A stretch of 64,000 nucleotides of DNA from Bolinopsis microptera. Taxonomy: Eukaryota; Ctenophora; Tentaculata; Lobata; Bolinopsidae. The notes beneath the pieces are model-generated. The model worked only from the letters and a program-made list of their open reading frames with translations, was not told the DNA's origin and did not search any database. Below are positions 1-16,255 of this stretch, piece by piece (position 1 is the first letter of the stretch; each line of letters begins with the position of its first letter). The stretch is from the NCBI RefSeq assembly GCF_026151205.1, contig NC_087081.1:9233246-9297245 (forward strand), in the 5' to 3' direction. The translations under genes and the position numbers were made by a program.

Positions 1-3780
<3,780 letters not shown>

Positions 3781-4619
3781 ATTTCGATCATCTGCGTAAA
3801 AAAATAAACTTTGATGTTGATGAATCAGGCCCTGATTTATTTCTAAACCAGTTTCAGTTTCTTACCCGTATTCTATTTCAGATAATCGCTATCGATCCCT
3901 ACCATTCTGTCTGGCAGCGAGTCCGGAAAGAATCCCTGGCCGGCGCTAACCGTTCCTTCACCTGCAAGCTGGATCCTCCATCTTTCTACAAATTCCAATG
4001 GTCCATGACACCGACCCAACAACAACCACCTCCCCACCACCACCAGCAACCACATCAGCCTCCCGTCTCTCGCGAGATCGCACCACCTGTCTCGCGCGAC
4101 ATCATCCCTCGGAAGGTTCCCGAAGTTATCGACCTCACAAAAGACTCACCCCCAGTTCCCATCAAACCACACGAGCGGAAACGCACTTCCGCCGCCTACA
4201 GACATCTTCACAGTATCGTAACTTTAATAGAGCGAGACAGAGGCAGAAGGAGACCACCTCACGATATCCTCAAGATGAAACACGCTCAGCAGAAGCGGCT
4301 GAACGAGCTGCAAATGCTGGAAACACTAGCCCGGACAAACAGCTTCACGGCCCTCAACAACGAGCTAGCCCATCTAAACGTCAACCACTCCCTCTCCAAC
4401 ACCCAGTCCTGTATTAATCAGCTCCAATACGCCAACTATCCCTTCCTCTACAACACAGACGTGAGCGACTTCAACTTGCCTGGCCTGATTCTTCTGCCCG
4501 ACAGAAGAATGTCATTTCCCATGTTCAACTTGGACCATCTGGCGGGAAATGGAGGAGTTCCCTCGCCTAACCTGCCCATGGTAGTGCCGGTAGTGCCTCG
4601 AACGGATCACTGGGTGTGA
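3781..4619 (+). CDS. Last exon of an unrecognised, probably nuclear regulatory protein
   Basis: A strong polypyrimidine tract and CAG acceptor end at 3780. From there the frame is open for 278 codons to TGA (phase 1 entry: two bases complete a split codon). The first ~70 residues look like a folded domain (DFDHLRKK, then a hydrophobic stretch FLTRILFQIIAI and PYHSVWQRVRKES). A Pro/His/Gln-rich linker follows, then VIDLTKDSP, which matches a SUMO-interaction motif with a phosphorylatable serine after the hydrophobic core. Next come a basic segment (ERKRTS, ERDRGRRR), a Leu-rich helix (LNELQMLETLA) and a low-complexity C-terminus. The ATG at 4005 is in frame, but coding clearly extends upstream of it. 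I do not recognise the family, and upstream exons were not found. The SIM and basic patches suggest a nuclear role; this is inference. Confidence 0.65.
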
Positions 4620-7330
4620 ATAATAGGATTCTAATTATAAGATTATTTAGTAATTAATTAAACAAACACTGATTTGTTGGTCACGTGACTCATGTTATTG
4701 TTGTGGAAATGTACAGGCAGGTTTGTGAAGGAGGAGAGGAGAGATTTTTAGGTTTAAACTCGTTAAACGTCTTGAGGACATACACATCGTGGAGGGTTTG
4801 GTGGCGTCGTGACATAAACAATGACGTCATCACATAAACAATGACGTCATCATGAACAATGACGTCACCAAGAATTGATTCATTGGTCACGTGACTGTTG
4901 TGTCGGAAAAACGTGGCGGAATTTCAATGTAAATATCGAAAAATGCGAGGGTTCTTCTGTTCGCATTTTTAAGGAGCGAGCAGCGTTTGGAATTGGATAC
5001 AGATTTGAATTCATTAAATCTACATGTTGGTTCGAATATTAACTTGCTTCTTTTACGTGTAAGTTATCTAAAGAAACTCCAAGTTATTTGCGAGATGGAG
5101 ATAGAAAGTTATTGAAACGTTAAATTAAATTTAGGTGCAGCAGGATGCCTCTCTTAGAGGGCAAAACCTAGATCCCATCTGCTGTATATCGGTGTAGTTA
5201 CTTGGAGTTTCTTAGAAAAGTTTTATCAGATGATAAAAAATAAAAAAATAAGTTTGGCCGGTTCTGTTCATCACTTTATGGTATAGTATTAGTTTTATAA
5301 ATATCTTTACCGTAGAATGGCAGTGTGTCGCTGTCACGACACTGTTCGGGCTCGAAATTAAAGCAACTATGTTCTCAAACATTCCCTCAACTGATCGTAT
5401 TCAAAACTTCCAAGTGTGGCATATTTCGAGCCCAAACACCAGGAGCTTAAACATGGCCAAATTTTGTGATTCGCGAGTTTTGGGGTTGTCATGGTTTTCC
5501 AGCATCACGTCGTGTGGTCACCCTGGTCAACGTCCTGGATTTTCACGCGAGTGTAGCAAAATTTTGATCAAACGGTGTTGATTCACTTCTTTAAATTTTT
5601 ATTTAGCTAGGATTTAATGATATTGTCTTATGTATTTTCGTTGCCACAGTCGCGAAGCTATCCTAGAAATAAAGATATGTAGTTATAATTGTTCGCAACA
5701 ACGTCATTAGTAATCAATGTAGATGTCCGGCTTTAAGCCCCTTTACCTTAAGTATAGACTGTAAGGCTTTGAGAAAAACGATTTACAATGTATTTTAAAT
5801 CATTCAAATTTTCTCCTGCTAGCAATATACTCAGCTGAAGGAGAGTGATATGGTATAATATTCGTTAAATCGAAGGTTTTTGTAAACCTTGAAAAAAACG
5901 TGGTGTTATGATGTACGTCTTGTAATAGAATATGGTTATTATAAAAAAGGAATAATTACTGATTTGTATTTCTTTTGATAAAACGTATTCCCGGGGGTAT
6001 AATATTAATATGATATAATTGGTGATATTATATTAAACGTTTTGTAAATCACTGGTTAAGTGGCCCTATAAAAACCGGTTCAGTTTATGTAAACTTGAAC
6101 AAAAAAAATGATTTTTTTCCGTGCGATTCAATTTTAATGGTGGTTTACATGCGTTAAAATTTGTGTTTGGAAAAAATGATATTATATTCTCTTTCGCAGT
6201 TGGACTTGGTAGCGACGGATTTGTTATAAATTATCATAACTAACTGCTTAAATATCATAGTAAGCCCAAATAATATGTGTTAGACAGTATTTGTTATTAA
6301 CGAAGGAGTGCTAACAAGATCGTAGTACGGTTTTAATGAATTAGAATGTAATCTGTTTTGAGAAGAGAGAATGTCAAGAATACAGATTGTTTTTATCTTG
6401 TGTAGAGTAAAAGGCTGTTTCTGAAACTTTGAAAACGATTTAAAACATTTCCTTGTGGTTTTAAGAAATGGTCTTTCTTGGGTAATTGGAAGGAGTGATG
6501 GTTTACGTAGTTTATCTGTCGAGACATTGATAAACTTTATTAATGGCTACGAAGTAACATAATCTGAAGTATGATCGGTTGTATTTTGTGTGAAGTTTAC
6601 TTCAGCCACAAGCGGGTCATACCGGTTGTATTTTAAGCACGCTACTCTAAAATTCCCATGTTAGTACATATTTTAGTGTTCGAACCTAGAGTATTATACA
6701 AAGAATAGGAAAGAGGGCCAAAATTGACATAACATGTGTATGAATGAGTGAATGGGAGTAGCAGTTACCAATAGTACCGAGTCTGAAGTTATTATTAAGG
6801 AATGTTCTATTTATTTCCTGCATATTTTAGTTCGGCGTTTCCAACATGACAGCCACTTACCTAATCGCATTAATCAGAATTTCCAACATTTACCTCGAAT
6901 AAAAATTAAAGAAAATCACGAAGGAAACTTGTTGGGATTCGAAATTTGACAAACTGCTCGTCATTTCACTTTCAGACACGTGTTATGCCGTCAGAGTTTG
7001 AGATCGAATTTTGGAATCGGTTAAATTTTATGAAGTCGAAATAGCTTGTACACTGTGTTATGAATTGTATTTATATTTCCCTTATATGGTAGTTTCATTT
7101 CTCCAACACTCCGAATTGAAAAAGATACAACTCAATAAATTTGTTATATCTAATTGTAAAATTAGCTCAGAAAGGTTGCTACTTGCTGTGTTTGCAACTA
7201 AAATATCGAATATTCACATACCAAAAAAAAACTCAGCCGCAGCCCAATTCAATTATCAATATATTATCAAACAATTATCAATTAATTCAATGCAGCAAAA
7301 TGCTAAAATAAAAATAAAAATAAAAATCTA
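4620..7330. other. 3' flank and intergenic segment, AT-rich
   Basis: Probable 3' UTR of the preceding gene, with an AATAAA-type signal near 5669, then AT-rich sequence in which I find no gene. The triple CRE cluster is listed separately. Open frames at 5369-5581 and 6752-7412 have no splice or family support. Confidence 0.4.
4815..4895. promoter_or_regulatory. Cluster of three CRE-like sites plus a TCACGTGA palindrome
   Basis: Three copies of ACAATGACGTCA or AACAATGACGTCA lie within about 50 bp, followed within 30 bp by TCACGTGA at 4887-4894. A further TCACGTGA lies at 4681-4688. TGACGTCA is the full palindromic CREB/ATF site and CACGTG is the bHLH E-box. The cluster lies downstream of the exon ending at 4619. 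It could be an enhancer, a promoter of an unseen transcript, or a small tandem repeat that happens to carry the motif. Confidence 0.45.
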
Positions 7331-10300
7331 TCAACTAGTAGTACTATCCCTATCAACAGATAAAATCCCCTTAAACCAATCAACCGAGTCCACGCAAAAC
7401 ACTCCGATTTGAACAGCTCTGTTATAAAGAACAGTTTTGAGGGGTTTACAAATAGAGAGTGTTACAACAGGTGTTAGGGTGTAGTACACCAGGTGTAGGG
7501 TGTAGCTGATGGAGCGGTGAAGTGGTACTGCCACTACCGGTCCCACTAGGAGGGAGGAGGGAGGATTCAGGATGTTGTGGAGTGTTACTATCGCGTGTTG
7601 GACCTGGCAGAGAGTGGGTTTAGAGAATTTAGAGAGTTTAGAGAGTTTAGAGAGTGGGCTAGATTATCAGATCTAAGTTAAAGACCATTAACTTATGACG
7701 ATGGTACCATTTTTATACTCTGTCCTTTCCGTTAGCAATTTTACAGTGAGTATTGTGTGAAAATTACATTGGTGTCAGCTATAAAAGTTGCTGACGTTAG
7801 TAAACTATACTAACTGCAACTAGTTGCCGGGGAGGTTTGATATCTTTAAAATACATGCCAAGCAGTATTATAAACAACGCTAATTTTCATCAAACGAACA
7901 AACCTATATAGTTATACAGCCATTAATCTTGTGCTGCGTAAACTAATTACGTTTATTAGGTGAATTTTGTACCAACTTGAAATACTAAGAATAGAACTGA
8001 GTAGATGAGAAGCAGGACATTAGTTGAATATCCCTCTGAGAAACTCTCTCCAGTGCTCCTAGAAGTTGTATTTTGTGACATATTACCAAGAACAGCTTCT
8101 GTAGAACCGTTCTCTCGAACAGCACCTGGAATAGTTTATAATTGGTGATGGCAAGTTGCTGAATTAACCAACACCATCTTTTAAACTGAACATCAATTAT
8201 GATAAAACAGCGCGGGTGGGACGGACCTGTTGAGGGATTGATCGGTTCCACTTTGGTACGCTCTATAGTGGAAATCCTTTCTAAAAGCCACTTGTCAATG
8301 GGCTGATCCAGGCCGGATTTAGAAGCTTTGCCCTCACTCTCAGTGGCCTGAAAACTGTCAGTGAATCGGGAGGAAGTGAAGGAAGAATGGTGATCTCTGC
8401 TGGATCCTGGTGCTGGACAAGAAGGCCGAGTGGCCGTGTTGTCGGGTGGAGGGCGAGATGGTAAGGGAGGAGGATGTCCGCGAACAGTAGGGGATGGTAG
8501 CTCCCCTGGTGGGAGTTGAGAGGGGAGTGGAGGTGGCTGGTCGCCGGGTGGTGTGTTCCCTGGTGGTGGTGAAGCGGGAAGTGGTGGCGGTTCACCGGGA
8601 AATGGAACAGAGGAGGTGGTCGACTTTTTTGATCTCATTGAAAGTTGGAGAGATTTTGGTCGGTTTGGTTGAGTATAAATGTCTCCTCGTGGACTTGTTG
8701 AACTTGTTCTGATTGGGAAATCAAGGGTCAGTTTCAAGCCTTGTAAACAGTCTTGAAGACAGAAGAACCGTATCAAGTTATTATACGAATTTAGTGAAGT
8801 AATCTTGTTAATTTATTGGATCTATTTTAGTTGTTATTAGCTTATTTAGTTACCTGGCCGAAATGTTTGACTTGAATGGGGGAGGTGGAGGGTGAAAGGT
8901 CGGGGTTGCTGGAAGGGACCCTTCCGAGTCGTAAACATCAAAAGTCTTGTTTTCCGAGTCACCTACCATTGTTGATTTTATAAATAAAACAGTCTTATTG
9001 AATTATTGTAAGACGAAGACTTAAACCTTGATGCATAAAATTTAGAACAAAATACAATGAGTATTGAACGAGAAAATTTAAATAGAAGATAAGGGGTCGT
9101 TCACATATTACGTAATCAGCTGAGGGGGGGGGGGGTTCGAATGATTACGCTAGTGTAATTTTGACACAATAGCTATGTGTAAAACTGATTACGGAGGGGG
9201 GGGGGGGGGTAAAAATGTTCCAAAAAATGATTACGTAATATGTGAACGACCCCTAACCTTGACTACCACTCCCAGATTTGCTCCTCATTAACATCTTGGT
9301 GATTGTTTTACCCGTACTCTCAGTTGGTTGAGACGGCAGTCTCTTTATTGAGCTCACTGAACCTTCAAAGTTTATCGACTCAATGCTGGTACGGGAGACA
9401 ATACTATGTTTTGATTGTCTGAATGACTTGTGAAGTGCGGCCATCATGTCCTGTGAATTTAGTTATGATTAGTTATTTAATCATTAATCAATGATTCTGT
9501 TAATTACTGAGTGAATAGAATGAGCTCATCAAGGTCCATTCGCTCTGGGTTCCATGAAGAGAGAGTCTTCAACTCACTAGTATTATTCTAGAATAACCAA
9601 GCTTCAATCATATTACCTGCATAAAGTCCTCACTTTGAGGCAGAATGAAATCCAATTCTAAATCAGAGTTGGATTCAGTTTCACTCGAAGATGAAGAACC
9701 ATTTTTTGATTTATCTGTTTCATCATCATCTCCATTGTCTATCACTTCGCCTTCACTGGCTGTAAACGAATCATGATCACTATCCTCGTCAGTTTTATCT
9801 AATTTATCGAATATTGAGTCGCTAGATATACTTGATCTATCTGATTTCTTCTGTAGTCCAGCGAGCTGGTTGTTACTGTTGAGTGAAAGTTGTGTCAAGT
9901 CCGTCAACCCCTCCCATTTATTGGACCTGTAAAAATTATATAATGATATAATGTATTATAGATTTGAACATACGCTCGCTGGAAAATACTTGGACATGTC
10001 CTTCGCAGTGACTGCTCATCACCAGCTCAGAGCTTCAGAGAGCCCTTCAATTTGCTGTTAATGCGTTATTTACCATGAAAGGACGTGTTGGTCGACACCA
10101 AAGTAATCTTTTAAAGTTTATTATAATCGATTTGAATAAAAGAAACCTACCATTACGTGATATTAATGATCTTTATGATCTCAGGGCTACTGCCTCTAAC
10201 AGAGTTTTGTGGAGAAAATTATTTACCTCATAATTAACCTTTATTTTTCAGAGAACTGTTATGTTTTTTTGGGCACTTATCAGTCTCTTAAGATGTTTCT

Positions 10301-12138
10301 TTACTATTTCGAGATTGTTTTAAAAGTTAGATAATAGATTTGAACAGATATTTGTTGACCGGCAATATTTCCTCAGATATCAGAATAAATGAGTAGACAC
10401 TGTCATGACTAGACTGTCAAGTAGATTGTCATGATGATCTAGTTAACTGCTAATTTGTATCGCAACCACAAATATGCGCCCAATTTAAATTAAATTCTTG
10501 TCTGGCATATCAAATGTTGGTTTATTAAAACCAACATTTGATATGACAGACAAGAACAGGTTAAATTCTAAATTCTCTTTAATCAAGTCATAATTTAATT
10601 AATATTAAACTTATAAACTTACGTTAAGTTATTATCAAATGCTGGGTTCCTGAGCACGGAGCCACCTTGAGACTGGGTACTGGGCACGTTGCCACCTTGA
10701 GACTGGGTACTGGTGACACTTTTAATAACTGTCTGCTCGTGATAAACTTGTACCTGAGGTTCAGGTTATTTAATATTCTTATAAGGTTTAATCACAATTA
10801 TGAGGACTAAAGTCTCTTGTTTGGGAAATTGGGTGATTCTGAGGAATTTCAACAAATCTAGCATTCTGACGAGGTTCCTACTAAAGAATGTTTATAGAAG
10901 CAACATAAATCTCACTTCAGCTTCTTTCCTTTTGTTCTGTCGAGTCTTGAGGAAGATAGCCAGAAAGAAGGCTGACAGAGAGACAACTGGGACTGCTACC
11001 AAGACACAGAAGAACCCAATAAATACTGACTCTGAAATAAAACTACATGATCATTGTCGCCACACCGTACTGCGAGTTGATTAGGTATTGAACGTAGGGT
11101 ATAACTTTATAATTATTACTATAAACAGCAGTCAGCAGAACTAACTTACACGAATACATTAATCTTATTGAAACAGAAAACAAACTTACGGCTGATATTG
11201 GTCCAATCTTTAAACTGACATTCTCTAGTCAGATGGATATTGAGGAGAAAGGACACGAAGCCTGCAATCACCCAAGGGACTAAAAGAATAATCCTCAATG
11301 TGTTCAAACGAACATGAACCAGAGTTGTCAAGGGTCTTACCGCTGACATGAACCTGGTGTGATTTTATTACTTTAGAGGATATTACATAATAATATGATC
11401 ATATTGATTGTTGGAGGAATGATAATCGGTGGATGTGCCAGAAAATTTGATTCCACGGCCATTTTATTTACCATTATTCAAAATTGCCGTTTAAGGGTAT
11501 TTATTGTCATTGTAATGTATAGTAATGTAATGTACTGTAATATATACAATGTATAGTATTGTAATGTATAGTATTGCCATTGTAATGTCCTTCTTAAAGG
11601 TTTATACCTGTAAAGTCCGAAAAAGAAGAGGAGAACTGAACTTGTGGAAAAACAGAGTACTCCCACTATCTGCTCAGCTCGACAAAGGTTCTCAGTTGAT
11701 GACGTCATAGATTGGGAATGTGACGATATTTCTACCAGGGATATGCTGAACAACACCGCACATCCTGAAGGTAGGCTTGTTAGCTGAATTTATGCTGGGA
11801 TCAGAATGGAGATGGCTCAAATTATATGAACCTCGCATAAGTCGCAACCAAAATATTATGATAAAATAACATATCAATAAAATATGACTTTTTAGACAAA
11901 ATCCCACTGAATATCTAGTAGATAATATTGAGTTAATAGTAGATAGAATTACGTAAGTAGTAGATAGTATTGCGAGCCTACCCGTAAGAGAAACAGCACT
12001 AGTATGACAGATAAACTCGTTGTTGATAGTCCTGAGACTAGGCGTCAGGAGGGTGAGGAGGAAGACTATCATGTTGAGCAGCACCCCCGACACCAGGAAC
12101 AGGGACATTATCACCAGGTTGTACCAGGTCTTCTCCAT
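7331..12138 (-). CDS. Class A (rhodopsin-like) GPCR with giant third intracellular loop, 11 exons
   Basis: Complete exon chain on the minus strand, with every GT-AG junction keeping phase: 12138-11982, 11764-11608, 11353-11190, 11031-10916, 10753-10623, 9926-9617, 9450-9258, 8962-8854, 8708-8227, 8098-7977, 7603-7331; 2,214 nt, about 737 aa. TM1 lies at ~7-31, TM2 ~42-65, TM3 ~82-104 (Cys80 before it, LYR in place of DRY at 103-105, then AVRPL), TM4 ~125-147 with Trp132, extracellular loop 2 with Cys150, TM5 ~162-188 with Pro174, TM6 ~632-652, and TM7 ~679-697 (YYTLTP replacing NPxxY, followed by ICKPLK). The cytoplasmic loop between TM5 and TM6 is ~440 residues: a repeated STQSQGG, a Ser/Asp/Glu-rich segment (residues ~265-345), a Ser/Lys segment, and a proline-rich block with three PPPLP motifs. 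The N-terminus is only about seven residues long. Ligand unknown. The class A call rests on the conserved Cys pair, TM4 Trp, TM5 Pro and the post-TM3 motif. Confidence 0.78.
9093..9253. mobile_element. Harbinger-like MITE (family M1) at a splice donor
   Basis: A 161-bp element with inverted ends GGGGTCGTTCACATATTACG / complement and two internal G runs, flanked by a 3-bp TAA duplication (9090-9092 and 9254-9256). TWA targets are typical of PIF/Harbinger elements. On the gene strand its TSD supplies bases +2 to +4 of the donor that follows exon 7 of the GPCR gene (exon end 9258). Confidence 0.85.
10495..10556. repeat. Intronic ~29-bp-arm hairpin
   Basis: Near-perfect inverted repeat (TTCTTGTCTG...ATCAAATGTTGGTTT against its complement) around a 4-nt loop, in the intron between GPCR exons 5 and 6. 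The size fits a miRNA precursor stem or a tiny MITE. There is no evidence of expression. Confidence 0.6.
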
Positions 12139-12150
12139 CTTATAAATACA

Positions 12151-12449
12151 TATATATATACTATATACTATATACTATATACTATATACTATATACTATA
12201 TACTATATACTATATACTATATACTATATACTATATACTATATACTATATACTATATACTATATACTATATACTATATACTATATACTATATACTATATA
12301 CTATATACTATATACTATATACTATATACTATATACTATATACTATATACTATATACTATATACTATATACTATATACTATATACTATATACTATATACT
12401 ATATACTATATACTATATACTATATACTATATACTATATACTATATACT
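12151..12449. repeat. 7-bp satellite (TATATAC)n
   Basis: Roughly 300 bp of almost perfect tandem TATATAC (about 43 units). It starts about a dozen bases upstream of the GPCR start codon at 12138 (minus strand), so it would form the 5' UTR or core promoter region of that gene. Confidence 0.97.
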
Positions 12450-12654
12450 ACAATAGAAAAAAGAGGGAGTGTCACGCCACGCCCACTGTAATTGGGTGTG
12501 GCTTACGAAACTTTCAGGAAATCTAAGTTTGACCCATATCTATAATCTCTGAAATTTTGGTGCAATTTGGAGACGAATTACGTGAGTTATTAAGAGGCTG
12601 CGTGTTGCGTGTGGGTAGTCACTTTTGGGCCACCCTGTATATAGTGCTCAAGTG

Positions 12655-12960
12655 CTGTGTTCTGAGTGGTTGGGTTGTGTCATGTGATCAGAATACTGTG
12701 TTCTGAGTGGTTGGGTTGTGTCATGTGATCAGAATACTGTGTTCTGATTGGTTGGGTTGTGTCATGTGATCAGAATACTGTGTTCTGAGTGGTTGGGTTG
12801 TGTCATGTGATCAGAATACTGTGTTCTGATTGGTTGGGTTGTGTCATGTGATCAGAATACTGTGTTCTGATTGGTTGGGTTGTGTCATGTGATCAGAATA
12901 CTGTGTTCTGATTGGTTGGGTTGTGTCATGTGATCAGAATACTGTGTTCTGATTGGTTGG
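12655..12960. repeat. 41-bp minisatellite, ~7.5 copies
   Basis: Tandem unit beginning CTGTGTTCTGATTGGTTGGG and ending TCATGTGATCAGAATA. Copies differ mainly at one G/T position, so that most read TGATTGG (an inverted CCAAT box) and some TGAGTGG. Confidence 0.95.
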
Positions 12961-14950
12961 AATATTTAATCTTACATTATACCTTGATCGTTGATATAGA
13001 CATAAACATTAAACAATGTCTTTAAACATTATGTCGTGGTGACGTAAACATGCTGTCATTCTACCAGTACCGAATGATCATTAACCTCGTCCATTAAAAC
13101 AAAAGACGAAATTTTAACCCTTTAAAACTCTCATGTTATAATTCAGACTTACATCAAGAAATAGGTCAGACGGATGATCGATATGTTGATGGGTTATGTG
13201 TCAATCATACCATCGGTCAACCAATCAACCGATCGTTTGATCAATCCAACTGAGGACTTAACGCAACCAGCTATAGCAGACAGGTCATAAGTGAAATGAT
13301 TTACCACAGATAACATAATAAAAATGAAACCATTCTTATTTTATCAGATTAACTCCATATATGAGTTCAATCTTTCAATGCAAGAACAATGCACATATAA
13401 AACAACGGTACACATAATAATGTCTTTACGATAATGTATTTACGATAAAAGACACCTGAAAGCGAGAATATCTAATGGAACTAAATTGCTGTCTCTACCA
13501 ACGTAACACTAAGTAATATGGAGATCAAAACAATGACATCAGCTGAAGTGCTCAAAATAATAAAATTTATTGAACCCCGGTTAACTGATCGGCGCTGTTA
13601 AACTATTAACTATATCATATGAAATAGCATAATATGTCAAAATGGTTAAACTCGATAAATCGTTCGTCAAATTTGGCAGATGATGGCATTTCTCATGGAT
13701 TAACAACTACTTAAAAGTATGGCATTAACGGTAACCACGACTAGTCTTTACCTTAACGTTAAAAGCATGATTAAATTGAGCGTTCAAGATTGCATTGACT
13801 TGATAATGATTCCTCGGAGTGGTTTAAACGGAGCCGTTTTTAAGCATTTATTCTTAGATAAACTGGTAGACTAAATTCATACAACCGATTATTGATAAAG
13901 TACAGGTTTTAACAACTAAACATGAAAGTAGTCCTATTCCCCGAAATTCAACGATAAAGTACACATTCTTCTCTTTACCCTACTTAACATATAATAGCTA
14001 AAACAATCATGTGCCAGCTATTTATTTTCCATCAACATTAGCACAAAGATACAGCAGTAGTAGTAGAAAAGTATAGTATAACACACGTCTATAATAGTAT
14101 TATATGTATTTAGTATTAGGTGCACTACTGTAGGCACTACAAGGTGACAGGAGAGCTACTAACTCCCAAACATAGATCCTGTAATGTTCAACAGTACGAC
14201 ACGAGCAATGTCTTGCAAATCGAGACGGTAAATGGTTTAATTACTTCCGGAGCAGCATAAAAAAGAGTTCTATTTAATGCTTATATGGTGGTTTGCAGCT
14301 CTTGTATACGTGGTTTCAAGTAGAATCGTTGTGAAATGGATTAGGATATTTAAAATATTGTGTTAGCTAGATTTCGAAAGCCACTATACACATACTCATA
14401 GTTAATTCTATTGTGTAGAAATTACACCAGCTAGCGTAAAGCTAGCGTAAAGATTTTCAAAAACCTCTCCCCCAGCTCACGTTATCTGTGAACGATTCCT
14501 TTAACGATACTACTGTCAGTTGGCAGTTATCAAGATGTTCATAAAGGAAAAGGTTGCTACTAAGTTACATTGTCAGTGACCCACTTTCGAGTCTCTGAAA
14601 CGAGAGAGGTAGTCTAACAAGGCTACCAACGACTTGATCTTTAAAACTTTGTGTGGTTGTCATAAGTCTTCTGTGCTCTAGTTAAAGTACAAATGTAAGG
14701 GTACACTAGGAACCATAACCTGCTTCTGTGCTCTAGTTAAAGTCCAAATGTAAGGGTACACTATAGGAACCATAACCTGCTAGAGAGATTGGAGATCTAC
14801 GTGCGAAGCATTGTTAACACGGCAGAACATTATGATAAAATGTGGTTTCCTCTTCCAATGACTCTTACAACGGTATGACAAGAACAATTCCCTCAATAAT
14901 AACTCAGGCATCCTAGGTACAACTACAAGCGCACCCACCACTTACTACCA
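12961..14950. other. AT-rich intergenic segment
   Basis: No gene recognised. It contains a direct duplication of about 55 bp (around 14668-14722 and 14723-14782, built on CTTCTGTGCTCTAGTTAAAG) and otherwise unremarkable AT-rich sequence. Confidence 0.5.
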
Positions 14951-15059
14951 CAAATAAAATGGTAGGGCTGCTCACAAAGCTCACACTCATACAGTTCATG
15001 AAATTCAAACTACAATGTACAAGCACCGGGCACCCCTCTTATTTGCATTCTGAATCACG

Positions 15060-15513
<454 letters not shown>

Positions 15514-15952
15514 CAGCTGTTAAGAGCCCTGACGTCAGTGTAAGTTGTGACTATTAACATTGTATGCTACGGTAGTAATTATACAGATTCTGCTTTGAGA
15601 TATGGGATCTCTAGACAATTACAATATGGAGATAGTGGCATAAACTACAGCTACAAAGTTTCCTGCAAGTGTGCTAATGATTGAATATAATAATAGACTG
15701 CTGTTCCGTAAAGTCAGAGTGTAGTTCCCATATTTAAAAGTTGTAGACTAATTATATAAGGTTAATCTGATCAAGTTAAATTAAGTTCTTCATTCTGAAG
15801 CATGCAGTAACTGGTAGCCTACTTAATTGAAGGCAATGAGGTTCGGTTGCACAGTAAAAGTATTAGTAAGGGTTAGATCATCTCAACGTTTGATGGTTCA
15901 ATAACAGTTCTATTTCTAGTTTAAATTAAATTATGTACGACCGACGTATATG

Positions 15953-16181
15953 GAACAAATATTTTACGAGTATCACCCGTTAACGTGGCCCCCACGGTCG
16001 TTTCACTATGGTGTTTCACCCCTGTAGAGTTTCTACGATACAGGGGGAGCCGCGCACTCGTGCGCGGCGGGTCATACAACGTATGACAAGGCGAGATTGG
16101 ACATTGGAGATGTCGAAAAAAAATTGAAACTATATCATTCTTACTTCGCATTAACGGGTGATACTCGTAAAATATTTGTTC
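15953..16181. mobile_element. TIR element (MITE) with 31-bp perfect terminal repeats
   Basis: The left end GAACAAATATTTTACGAGTA... is exactly repeated in inverse at 16151-16181. The interior includes a GC-rich CGCGCACTCGTGCGCG palindrome. A solo end of the same family lies at 16887-16912. I could not find a convincing target duplication. Confidence 0.75.
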
Positions 16182-16255
16182 AATTTTACGGCCAGGTTTG
16201 ACATACGTTGCATGCCTCTTTTCGCGCGCGAAGCGCGCGCCGCCGAAGGCCAGGT

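Noticed and set aside
3998-4417. 139-codon frame overlapping the 3781-4619 exon
   Set aside because: Low-complexity shadow in another frame; the longer, spliced frame has better composition and a proper acceptor.
12004-12456. 150-codon plus-strand frame of Tyr-Thr-Ile-Leu repeats
   Set aside because: It runs antisense through GPCR exon 1 and then through the 7-bp satellite.
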